Shown here: piece after piece, positions 1 through 5,442 of the stretch
Position numbering within the stretch: the first letter of the stretch is position 1
Layout of the letters: every line of letters begins with the position of its first letter
Assembly (NCBI GenBank): GCA_016763665.1
Contig: JAESTI010000094.1
Location: forward strand, 1 to 6,095
Length of the DNA: 6,095 nucleotides
Reading direction: 5' to 3'
Source: Bacteroidia bacterium
GTDB taxonomy: Bacteria > Bacteroidota > Bacteroidia > Flavobacteriales > NORP286
Position numbers and translations under genes: made by a program
Notes under the pieces: generated by a model
Database searches by the model: none
What the model saw: the letters and a program-made list of their open reading frames with translations, nothing else
What the model was told of the DNA's origin: nothing

Positions 1-126
1 TAAATGCAATAGGTGCATTGATACAATTTTGAAACCTGCTTTGATAATATGATCTAAAATTGCTCCTGTATGCCCATCTTTCACTGCATCAGGTTTGATC
101 ATTGTAAATGTTCTATCTGTTCTCAT
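1..126 (-). CDS. ndk: Nucleoside diphosphate kinase, N-terminal 42 codons (cut by window edge)
   Basis: Reading the minus strand from the ATG at 126-124 gives [20 protein letters not shown], then [20 protein letters not shown] and a short remainder. This is the typical start of Ndk: beta-strand 1 with the [11 protein letters not shown] signature (K11, P12, D13), followed by the first helix and 'GFKIV' of the second strand. The family transfers the gamma phosphate from ATP to NDPs through a phosphohistidine. That catalytic histidine lies in the C-terminal half, outside the window, so activity cannot be judged here. The usual length is about 140 residues, so roughly 100 codons are missing to the left. 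The start is well set: it matches the family N-terminus and a TAnnTTTG box lies 36 bases upstream. Identity is secure; completeness is unknown. Confidence 0.93.
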   Translation of the reverse strand, partial: MRTDRTFTMIKPDAVKDGHTGAILDHIIKAGFKIVSMHLLHL

Positions 127-161
127 TTTTACTTAATTATTACTTGTTATTTTTAAGGATG

Positions 162-169
162 CAAAAGTA
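162..169 (-). promoter_or_regulatory. Candidate ndk promoter, -7 box
   Basis: The minus strand reads TACTTTTG followed by C, an exact match to the Bacteroidota -7 consensus TAnnTTTG. It would start transcription near 155, giving a leader of about 29 bases before the ndk ATG. I see no convincing TTG/TTTG -33 box 17-23 bases upstream, so the assignment rests on the -7 match and its position. Confidence 0.45.
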
Positions 170-225
170 AGAAATCTAAATGAACTATTATAGATTTAAT
201 TAGTTCCTTTAAACAACAAAAAGTT

Positions 226-295
226 GTCATACTGAGTTTGTCGAAGTATAGAGCAGGGCTTTTTGGTGATAGTCTTCGATAAACTCAGACTGACA
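226..295. repeat. Dispersed-type imperfect palindrome (two 22-bp arms)
   Basis: The left arm (226-247, TGTCATACTGAGTTTGTCGAAG) pairs with the right arm (274-295) at 19 of 22 positions, around a 26-base loop. Arms with the core CTGAGTTTGTCGAAG resemble a palindrome that I recall as scattered between genes in many Bacteroidota genomes, a REP-like or MITE-like element. That is memory, not a search. Read on the minus strand, in the direction of rnz transcription, the hairpin is followed by ACTTTTTGTTGTTT, so it could also end the STAS-rnz transcript. The spacer it sits in (127-400) holds no gene. Confidence 0.7.
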
Positions 296-318
296 TACCC
301 CACGACTGTCTGTGTACC

Positions 319-347
319 GCAATTGACTGCCTTTGCAGCTCAATTGC
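319..347. repeat. 12-bp hairpin with one bulged base, downstream of rnz
   Basis: GCAATTGACTGC (319-330) pairs fully with GCAG-C-TCAATTGC (335-347) across the loop CTTT, with only C339 bulged. The hairpin lies 54 bases after the rnz stop in the direction of transcription. No T run follows on either strand, so it is not a classical intrinsic terminator. It may stabilise the 3' end of the rnz message or be part of the same repeat-rich insertion as the palindrome at 226-295. Confidence 0.55.
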
Positions 348-356
348 AAGCCTTCA

Positions 357-384
357 ATCGTAAATCTAAAATCGTAAATCGTAA
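357..384. repeat. Tandem heptamer array, four units of ATCGTAA type
   Basis: Four contiguous 7-base units read ATCGTAA, ATCTAAA, ATCGTAA, ATCGTAA. Three are identical and the second differs at two positions. The array ends 16 bases before the rnz stop codon. Seven is not a multiple useful for coding, and no reading frame of interest uses it. A short slippage-prone repeat is the plainest reading. Confidence 0.65.
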
Positions 385-400
385 ATTTTGAAGACGAACT

Positions 401-1360
401 TTAAGTAATTACTTCCGGTGAATTCTTTGAAGCAGTTGTAGCTTCCCCACTGTAGGTTTCACCCTCGATGGCTAAATAAGAATTTTCAAAAACTGTTTTG
501 GTTTCTTCAAGTAAAGGCTCTAAATCTGCATAACGAGCAGAAAAGTGACCTATTATCAGCTTTTTCACTTTGGCCTTGTGTGCAATTCTTCCTGCTTCAA
601 TTGTGGTTGAATGATTTGTCTCATGCGCTCTGTCCGATAAGTCTTCCATGAAAGTTGCTTCATGATATAAAAGATCAACTCCCTGTATAATAGGAATAAT
701 GTCCTCATGGTAGGCGGTATCTGAGCAGTAGGCTAATGATCTTGACGGAGCAGGAGGTAGGGTTAATTCATCATTGGGAATTATTTCACCACTTTCTGTT
801 ATATAATCTGCACCATCCTTTATGTCATTTATCTGATTTATAGGAATTTGATATTCTTCTAATTTATCCTTTCTGATCTTTCTTTGCTTTTGAGATTCTT
901 GAAATAAATATCCAGCACATGGTATGCGATGTTTTAATGGAATGGAGCTTACAGTAATTTGATTATTGCTTAGCAGTACTTTGTTAATTTCGGTATCTAC
1001 TTCATTAAAGTGGATTGCATATTTTAACTGCGATTGTGAATATTTGAGTTGAATATTGATGATTTCATCCAGACCTTTAGGGCCGTAAATGTGAAGATCA
1101 GAGGTTCGACCTTCCAGGTGCATGGAAGAAATTAGCCCTAACAATCCTAAATAATGGTCTCCATGAAGATGGCTTATAAAAATGTGATCAATTTTACTGA
1201 ATTTGATCTTATAACGTTTTAATTGAATCTGAGTAGCTTCTCCACAGTCGATCAAATACAATCGATCATTAACATTTAATACTTGTGCTGTAGGTTGTCT
1301 GTTTCGGGTGGGGGCAGCTGAACTAGTACCTAAAATTGTTAGTTCAAAGACATTCGACAT
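401..1360 (-). CDS. rnz: Ribonuclease Z (tRNA 3' processing endonuclease)
   Basis: This 319-residue protein matches the length of short-form bacterial RNase Z, a zinc metallo-beta-lactamase-fold enzyme that cuts tRNA precursors after the discriminator base in the cytoplasm. All metal ligands expected from the family are visible: H64-x-H66-x-D68-H69 in SHLHGDHYLGL, H144 in 'PLKH', D214 in 'CSDT', and H272 in 'GHFSARY'. The RNase Z-specific HEAT (233-236) and HST-type 'NHST' (249-252) motifs are also present, which separates it from other beta-lactamase-fold hydrolases. The exosite arm (about 155-200) has 'QIPINQINDIKDG' where many homologues carry a GIPxGP loop, so tRNA contacts there may differ. 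The start is two bases after the stop of the upstream STAS gene, so translation is probably coupled. No independent promoter is visible. Confidence 0.96.
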   Translation of the reverse strand: MSNVFELTILGTSSAAPTRNRQPTAQVLNVNDRLYLIDCGEATQIQLKRYKIKFSKIDHIFISHLHGDHYLGLLGLISSMHLEGRTSDLHIYGPKGLDEIINIQLKYSQSQLKYAIHFNEVDTEINKVLLSNNQITVSSIPLKHRIPCAGYLFQESQKQRKIRKDKLEEYQIPINQINDIKDGADYITESGEIIPNDELTLPPAPSRSLAYCSDTAYHEDIIPIIQGVDLLYHEATFMEDLSDRAHETNHSTTIEAGRIAHKAKVKKLIIGHFSARYADLEPLLEETKTVFENSYLAIEGETYSGEATTASKNSPEVIT

Positions 1361-1362
1361 GT

Positions 1363-1731
1363 TTACTCTTCAAGATCCTTTTCAAGCTCTTCCATATAAA
1401 TAAAGTCCTGAGCTTCCTCTTCGTTTCCTGTAATATTGAGTACACTGTCTAATTGTGAAATGCTGATCAGTTTTTTAACAGCATCTTGCAAATTGCATAA
1501 TACGAAAGTTCCATTAGTAGCTTTGCAAAGTCGGTTTCCCACCAAGATAGAACTAAGCCCTGAAGAGTCAATGTATCTTACCTCTGAAAGGTCAAAAATT
1601 ATATTTTTAACGCCTTCCGCGTTGATCTTTACCATTTCAGATTTTAGATCAGGAGCTACAAGAGTATCCAGTTTTTCGTTGTGAACTCTTACAGTGGTAA
1701 ACTTATCCTCCTTGTCCAATGTGACTTTCAT
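1363..1731 (-). CDS. STAS-domain protein, anti-sigma factor antagonist type
   Basis: This 122-residue soluble protein consists of a single STAS domain. A central strand and loop, 'NIIFDLSEVRYIDSSGLSSI' (43-62), carries D55-S56-S57-G58, the signature of SpoIIAA/RsbV proteins. The second serine (S57) sits where the partner kinase phosphorylates those proteins. In the family, the unphosphorylated form binds an HPK/RsbW-type kinase or anti-sigma factor and a PP2C phosphatase resets it. No such partner gene is in the window, so the target is unknown. An acidic tail (E104-E106, then EELEKDLEE at 114-122) follows the domain. The gene is first in a two-gene unit with rnz, with a 2-base gap. A TAnnTTTG box lies 55 bases upstream. 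It could equally act as a structural regulator not linked to a sigma factor. Confidence 0.9.
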   Translation of the reverse strand: MKVTLDKEDKFTTVRVHNEKLDTLVAPDLKSEMVKINAEGVKNIIFDLSEVRYIDSSGLSSILVGNRLCKATNGTFVLCNLQDAVKKLISISQLDSVLNITGNEEEAQDFIYMEELEKDLEE

Positions 1732-1785
1732 GGGTATAGTTTGATAACAATCTTATCCTAAAGATATATACATAAATTGAATTAC

Positions 1786-1793
1786 CAAAATTA
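1786..1793 (-). promoter_or_regulatory. Candidate promoter -7 box for the STAS-rnz unit
   Basis: The minus strand reads TAATTTTG, an exact TAnnTTTG match. Transcription would begin near 1779, giving a leader of about 48 bases. The nearest TTG upstream is 14 bases away, shorter than the usual 17-23, so the -33 element is uncertain. Confidence 0.4.
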
Positions 1794-1816
1794 TTAGAAA
1801 TAACTTTCAATTTATC

Positions 1817-1824
1817 TATTTTTG
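1817..1824 (+). promoter_or_regulatory. Candidate promoter -7 box for the DUF2723 gene
   Basis: TATTTTTG matches TAnnTTTG exactly and ends 22 bases before the ATG at 1847, so the leader would be only about 16 bases. No clear TTTG lies at -33. Together with the opposite-strand box at 1786-1793, it makes the 115-base spacer a compact divergent promoter region. Confidence 0.4.
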
Positions 1825-1846
1825 AAAACCATTGTGAGATACAGTT

Positions 1847-2521
1847 ATGAGTAAGCAGTTTAGAATAAATTTAATAGCAAGTTTGATATGTTTTTTGGTT
1901 CCATTAATAGGATACCTGTTAACCATGTCAAGCTCTATTGATTTTTTGGATTCAGGTGAATTTGCTTTGGTTACTAAATTAGGAAGTATTGCACACCCAC
2001 CAGGTAACCCTGCTTATGTGCTTTCAGCCTGGATATGGGTTAACTTTTTGGAATTATTTACTTCTGATAATATATTTTTAATTACCTTATTCTCAGCTAT
2101 TTCTGTTTCATTATCTATAGTTTTTATTTACAATACTGCTTTTCACTTTTTAAAACATATTCCTAATAATAAATTTAGTGAGTTACAGATAGCGATTATA
2201 GCAACAATAAGTGCTTTATCAATGGCATTTGGAATGACCTTTTGGGACGTAGCAACAACCATTGAAGTTTATGGATATCACCTGCTCGCTGGTGCAATAA
2301 TGATCAATGGATTATCAAAATATCAGCTATATAAGAATTATAAATATTTAGCCATTGGTGCTTTGGGCTATTCATTGGCTTTGGCCAATCACCACGTAAC
2401 ACCAGTATTTTTTACTCCTTTCATATTGTTCTTTTTTGCTGAGGAGTTATTCAACAAAATTTCAAAAAAGAAACGGAAAATTGGATTTGTAGATTTTTTT
2501 AAAAAAGACTTTTACGGGTAG
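1847..2521 (+). CDS. DUF2723 protein, N-terminal membrane fragment
   Basis: These 224 codons are the front half of a DUF2723 protein. The family has the GT-C glycosyltransferase fold. Its eukaryotic relative TMEM260 is a protein O-mannosyltransferase, while the bacterial substrate is not established. After a first membrane helix (about 8-27) comes the loop with D35-S-G-E38-F, the acidic site typical of GT-C enzymes, and then 'AHPPGNP' (49-55), the strongest family hallmark. Further hydrophobic segments lie at about 76-98, 113-132, 142-158, 165-182 and 185-199. 'WDVATTIEVYGYHLL' (133-147) and 'LALANHHVTP' (177-186) match family positions. The last residues after K220 (DFYG) are out of frame, made after the T7A6 run. 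The ATG follows a TAnnTTTG box and no Shine-Dalgarno sequence. On its own this fragment would lack about two thirds of the protein. Confidence 0.85.
   Translation: MSKQFRINLIASLICFLVPLIGYLLTMSSSIDFLDSGEFALVTKLGSIAHPPGNPAYVLSAWIWVNFLELFTSDNIFLITLFSAISVSLSIVFIYNTAFHFLKHIPNNKFSELQIAIIATISALSMAFGMTFWDVATTIEVYGYHLLAGAIMINGLSKYQLYKNYKYLAIGALGYSLALANHHVTPVFFTPFILFFFAEELFNKISKKKRKIGFVDFFKKDFYG
2494..2506 (+). other. Frameshift site: T7A6 homopolymer run in the DUF2723 gene
   Basis: The incoming frame reads GAT TTT TTT AAA AAA GAC and stops nine codons after this GAC-containing stretch begins to diverge, at TAG 2519-2521. Dropping one T gives GAT TTT TTA AAA AAG ACT and rejoins the long downstream frame. 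The required shift is +1 (or -2). The T-TTT-TTT heptamer would favour -1 slippage, but -1 meets TAA at 2500-2502, so ordinary -1 programmed frameshifting cannot rescue the protein. Confidence 0.75.
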
Positions 2522-2579
2522 GCCTTTTTGGTTCTTAACTATCTTAACTACTGTTTTAACAACCGGTTTCTATTCCTGG

Positions 2580-3863
2580 ATGGTGTATAGAGCCTCACTT
2601 GACTTTCCATTTGAATTTGGCAATCCGGATACCTGGGATCGTTTTTGGTATCACGTGAGTGGGCAAACCTACATGAGCAAGTTCAAAGTAAGTGATAAAT
2701 CAGGTGGAGAATATTTTATGTTGAAATTGCCATATTATTCCTATTTGATATTTAGGCAATACATATGCTTTTTTCCGTTCATCATTCTTGGAATTGTCTT
2801 TCTTATAAAAAACAAGCTGTTCAAATTCCTGACTTTTTCAGCGCTTTACTTTGGTGTGAATATGTTCTTTCAACTTTACAGACCTCATGAAGCAAGTGGT
2901 GACATTGAAGGATATATTGTAATGCCTTTTTATGTTTTTGGATTAATTATTCCTTATGGTGTTTATTATTTGGCTCGGATGAACAAATTTTACTGGCTGG
3001 CTTCTTTTTTACTGATCCCTCAAATTGCTTTAAATCTACCAAGAGTGGATAAAAGCAAATATGATGTCAGTGAATCGTTAATGCAGGAATTAGATCGTGC
3101 TTCACCACAAAACAGTGTGGTTATCATTTCAGATTGGACTTTGGTTATCCATTACTACTACTATAGAATAGTTAATAATTTCAGGCCAGACCTAACTGTA
3201 CTGAATTATGACTTCAAGTTTACCAACTACATGATCGTGCCAACGTTATATCCTGAGTTTTACAAATCCATTCAAAAGGAGTACGATGATTTTGTGGATG
3301 AATTGGGAAAAGAACACCCACCTCTTATTTATAACACTGGCTGTAGGCTAACAACTACTAAGCTTTTGAATAAATTCAATAAAGTACTGTTAAAAGTTGA
3401 GTCCCTTTGTAAAGAGAATAACAGAACGTTGCTGTTTGATCCCAAGGCTTTTTACTCTTATGGAAACTTAGTGAAGTTCAGGCGAAATGTTTATCCCTCA
3501 GGGTGTCTATTTTCACTTTCTCCGACAGAACAAGGAAGAGAGTTTATTAATTTGGATATGGATTGGATAGAATCATCCATTTTACCATATGATCCCTGTG
3601 CCACTGAAAAGTTAGTAGATTTTGAAGCTGCGTTAGACATGCACATGAGACATTATCAAAAACTCGGTGATAAAGAAGGTTATAAGCAAGCTCAGGAGTC
3701 TAAACAAAAAATGAAAGGGATGCAGAAGATACTTAAACGTAACTTTCCGAATTTATTTTTAAATGAGTTTACGATCCAGCAGAATAAAAAGAAGCAACAA
3801 AAGCAACAGTCAAAAAAGGGAGATGTCTATTTTAATCCATCTGCTAATCCTAAGAAGAACTGA
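2580..3863 (+). CDS. DUF2723 protein, C-terminal fragment
   Basis: The first ATG in this frame is at 2580 but the frame is open from 2493, and the residues before the ATG (TILTTVLTTGFYSW) form a membrane helix that belongs to the protein, so 2580 is unlikely to be a true start. No ribosome site precedes it. Residues counted from 2580: 'FEFGNPDTWDRFWYHVSGQ' (11-29) is the family GNP...RFW.HVTG loop. Membrane segments follow at about 60-76, 82-98, 115-131 and 137-151. From about 160 a soluble region starts, with 'VVIISDWTLVIHYYYYRIV' and 'RPDLTVLNYDF' (180-212), resembling the post-membrane domain of Bacteroidota DUF2723 proteins. The tail (396-427) is Lys/Gln-rich and probably disordered. The joined protein of 671 residues is, from memory, shorter than many family members of about 1,000 residues. 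The stop at 3861-3863 lies one base from the convergent scoB stop. Confidence 0.8.
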   Translation: MVYRASLDFPFEFGNPDTWDRFWYHVSGQTYMSKFKVSDKSGGEYFMLKLPYYSYLIFRQYICFFPFIILGIVFLIKNKLFKFLTFSALYFGVNMFFQLYRPHEASGDIEGYIVMPFYVFGLIIPYGVYYLARMNKFYWLASFLLIPQIALNLPRVDKSKYDVSESLMQELDRASPQNSVVIISDWTLVIHYYYYRIVNNFRPDLTVLNYDFKFTNYMIVPTLYPEFYKSIQKEYDDFVDELGKEHPPLIYNTGCRLTTTKLLNKFNKVLLKVESLCKENNRTLLFDPKAFYSYGNLVKFRRNVYPSGCLFSLSPTEQGREFINLDMDWIESSILPYDPCATEKLVDFEAALDMHMRHYQKLGDKEGYKQAQESKQKMKGMQKILKRNFPNLFLNEFTIQQNKKKQQKQQSKKGDVYFNPSANPKKN

Positions 3864-3864
3864 A

Positions 3865-4527
3865 TTAATTTAGTACCATTTCTGGTGCTTCAACATCAAC
3901 TAACAACTTTCCTGCGGTCTTTTCCTGAATTTCTTCTGTAGTTACCCCAGGTGCCCTTTCCAATAATCGAAATCCTCCTTCATCAACAATTTCGAGTACT
4001 GCCAGCTCTGTAACTATCTTTTTAACGCAATTAACTCCCGTAAGTGGAAGTGTGCATTCGGGAAGTAATTTAGACTCTCCGGCTTTATTGGTGTGCATCA
4101 TTGCTACAATAATATTTCTTGATGAAGCAACAAGATCCATTGCTCCACCCATTCCTTTCACCATCTTTCCCGGAATTTTCCAGTTAGCAATATCTCCATT
4201 CTCAGAAACTTCCATAGCGCCTAATATTGCAAGGTCTACATGTTGCCCTCTAATCATAGCAAAACTCTCCGCTGAACTAAAAAATGAACCTTCAGGCAAA
4301 ACAGTTACAGTTTGCTTTCCTGCATTAATGAGGTCAGCATCAACTGCTTGTTCTGTAGGGAAGGGGCCAATACCCAACATCCCATTTTCACTTTGTAAAA
4401 CAATAGTTATATCATCTGGAACATAATTAGCCACCAAAGTGGGTATGCCTATCCCTAAATTTACATAGTAACCGTCTTTGATTTCTTTTGCTATTCTTTG
4501 CGCAATTCCGAATTTATCTAAAGCCAT
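3865..4527 (-). CDS. scoB: 3-oxoacid CoA-transferase subunit B (SCOT beta subunit)
   Basis: This 220-residue subunit carries the active site of a family I CoA-transferase. The enzyme moves CoA from succinyl-CoA to acetoacetate (or a related 3-oxoacid) in the cytoplasm, in ketone-body use and in leucine or butyrate-type catabolism. The signature L44-Q-S-E-N-G-M-L-G52 is complete, with E47 as the expected glutamate that forms the glutamyl-CoA intermediate. 'NLGIGIPT' (23-30), 'GAMEVS' (103-108) and 'VKGMGGAMDL' (123-132) are further family landmarks. Length is normal for the separate bacterial B subunit. scoA precedes it on the same strand with a 24-base gap, so the two form one unit. The acyl specificity cannot be fixed from sequence, and acetoacetate is the default for this pair. 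The stop faces the DUF2723 stop with one base between them. Confidence 0.95.
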   Translation of the reverse strand: MALDKFGIAQRIAKEIKDGYYVNLGIGIPTLVANYVPDDITIVLQSENGMLGIGPFPTEQAVDADLINAGKQTVTVLPEGSFFSSAESFAMIRGQHVDLAILGAMEVSENGDIANWKIPGKMVKGMGGAMDLVASSRNIIVAMMHTNKAGESKLLPECTLPLTGVNCVKKIVTELAVLEIVDEGGFRLLERAPGVTTEEIQEKTAGKLLVDVEAPEMVLN

Positions 4528-4533
4528 TCTGTA

Positions 4534-4555
4534 ATTTTAAATTTTAAATTTTTAA
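4534..4555. repeat. AT-rich heptamer repeat between scoA and scoB
   Basis: The plus strand reads ATTTTAA, ATTTTAA, ATTTTTAA: two exact 7-base units and one with an added T. The third unit contains the scoA stop codon (4552-4554). It fills nearly all of the 24-base gap, so copy-number change here would alter scoA-scoB spacing or the end of scoA. Its unit length is the same as the array at 357-384. Confidence 0.5.
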
Positions 4556-5244
4556 TTGGAGACAGTAAGTTGTTCAATACGTTTTTCGTAACTCTCCCCT
4601 TGAAAAATTCTCTGTACAAATATTCCTGGAGTGTGAATGGTGTCAGGTTCAAGGCTGCCAACGGGAACCAATTCTTCTACTTCTGCGATTGTAATTTTAC
4701 CTGCTGTGGCCATCATTGGATTGAAGTTTCGAGCAGTTTTTCTATATACCAAGTTGCCGGATTCATCACCTTTCCAAGCCTTAACTATTGCAAAATCTGC
4801 TTTAAGCGCTTCTTCCATAATATACATCTTACCATCAAATTCCCGGGTTTCTTTTCCTTCTGCGATTTCTGTTCCAAAGCCAGCGGGTGTGTAAAATGCA
4901 GGGATGCCCGCTCCACCTGCTCTGACCCTTTCGGCCAGGGATCCTTGAGGAATTAGGTCTACTTCAAGTTCTCCGCTAAGTAATTGCTTTTCAAATTCAG
5001 CGTTTTCTCCAACGTAAGATGATATCATCTTTTTAACTTGCTTGGTTTGGAGCATTAAGCCAATACCAAAGCCGTCTACACCGGCATTGTTGGATATGCA
5101 GGTTAAATCTTTAGTTCCTTTTCTCACCAAAGCTGCTATGCAACATTCTGGAATTCCACATAGCCCAAAACCTCCAAGCATCAATGTAGCTCCGTCATGT
5201 ATATCCTTTACGGCTTCATCGGCATTTGCAACAAGTTTGTTCAT
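4552..5244 (-). CDS. scoA: 3-oxoacid CoA-transferase subunit A (SCOT alpha subunit)
   Basis: This 230-residue subunit pairs with ScoB to make the heteromeric CoA-transferase and forms the CoA-binding half. The N-terminal signature D17[15 protein letters not shown]32 fits the CoA-transferase family I pattern at every position. '[12 protein letters not shown]' (49-60) and '[20 protein letters not shown]' (101-120) are typical of SCOT A subunits rather than of glutaconate or citrate-lyase relatives. Length is normal. It is the first gene of the scoA-scoB unit and is divergent from cphA across a 198-base spacer. No Shine-Dalgarno precedes the ATG, as usual in this phylum. A promoter is not clear: TGTCTTTG on the minus strand at 5266-5273 is one mismatch from the -7 consensus but lacks a -33 partner. 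Confidence 0.95.
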   Translation of the reverse strand: MNKLVANADEAVKDIHDGATLMLGGFGLCGIPECCIAALVRKGTKDLTCISNNAGVDGFGIGLMLQTKQVKKMISSYVGENAEFEKQLLSGELEVDLIPQGSLAERVRAGGAGIPAFYTPAGFGTEIAEGKETREFDGKMYIMEEALKADFAIVKAWKGDESGNLVYRKTARNFNPMMATAGKITIAEVEELVPVGSLEPDTIHTPGIFVQRIFQGESYEKRIEQLTVSN

Positions 5245-5324
5245 TCTGGTTGATTTAAATTATTTCAAAGACAGCACAAAGTAAATAAAAAAAATAATTT
5301 ACTAATTAAATATTCAATTTTTCC

Positions 5325-5366
5325 CAAAGCACTTACCTTATAGAATTGTATTAGGTAAATGCTTTG
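5325..5366. repeat. 42-bp dyad (near-perfect palindrome) in the scoA/cphA spacer
   Basis: The sequence is symmetric about the centre of GAATTG (between 5345 and 5346). Eighteen of 21 base pairs match, starting from CAAAGCA...TTACCT on the left and mirrored by AGGTAAATGCTTTG on the right. There is no loop, which suits a DNA operator for a dimeric or tetrameric regulator better than an RNA hairpin. It lies upstream of the likely cphA start point, and its right end TTTG is the -33 box of that promoter, so a bound protein would block or contact RNA polymerase. A small palindromic mobile repeat is the main alternative. The rest of the 5245-5442 spacer is AT-rich and holds no gene that I can support. 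Confidence 0.65.
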
Positions 5367-5393
5367 AAATGAGGGTAAAATTTCGTATCTTCG
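5363..5393 (+). promoter_or_regulatory. Candidate cphA promoter (-33 TTTG, 19-base spacer, -7 TATCTTCG)
   Basis: TTTG (5363-5366) and TATCTTCG (5386-5393) are separated by exactly 19 bases, the spacing of the Bacteroidota promoter consensus. The -7 box differs from TAnnTTTG at one base (C for T). Transcription would begin near 5400, giving a leader of about 42 bases. This is the best-formed promoter in the window. Confidence 0.6.
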
Positions 5394-5442
5394 TCTCCCT
5401 TTTTGGGAAAATGTAACAGCCACTAAATTATTATAAAGAAGT

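Larger units (their letters stand above)
1847..3863 (+). pseudogene. DUF2723 (TMEM260-like) membrane protein gene, interrupted by one frameshift
   Basis: Two open frames, 1847-2521 and 2493-3863, encode the front and back of a single DUF2723 protein. The first ends in TAG at 2519-2521 right after a T7A6 run. The second frame is open from 2493, overlapping it by 29 bases, and continues the family alignment without loss (...KKTFTGRPFWFLTILTTV, then TGFYSWMVYRASLDFPFEF). Removing one base from the run joins them into 672 codons including the stop, or 671 residues: an N-terminal multi-pass GT-C-type membrane half and a C-terminal partly soluble half. A recent mutation, a sequencing error in the homopolymer, and a +1-type recoding or transcriptional slippage event would all look the same here. 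The rest of both frames is intact and well conserved, which argues against an old pseudogene. Confidence 0.75.

Noticed and set aside
1436..1684. Open frame on the plus strand inside the STAS gene
   Set aside because: It is antisense to a well-conserved STAS domain, shows no recognisable motif and has no promoter or start signal of its own.
2494..2506. Programmed -1 ribosomal frameshift at the T-TTT-TTT heptamer
   Set aside because: The -1 frame runs into TAA at 2500-2502; only a +1 or -2 shift restores the protein.
4052..4426. Open frame of 124 codons on the plus strand inside scoB
   Set aside because: It mirrors the conserved ScoB coding frame; the composition is what the opposite strand of a CoA-transferase gene gives by chance.
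5266..5273. TGTCTTTG on the minus strand as the scoA -7 promoter box
   Set aside because: It has one mismatch to TAnnTTTG and no TTG/TTTG at the expected -33 distance, so it is too weak to list as a feature.
4570..5284. Several plus-strand open frames across scoA
   Set aside because: All are shadows of ScoA, which fits its family over the whole length.
5411..5416. Minimal start-stop ATG-TAA in the cphA leader
   Set aside because: A two-codon upstream frame could in principle regulate initiation, but one such hexamer is expected often by chance in AT-rich DNA and nothing else supports it.
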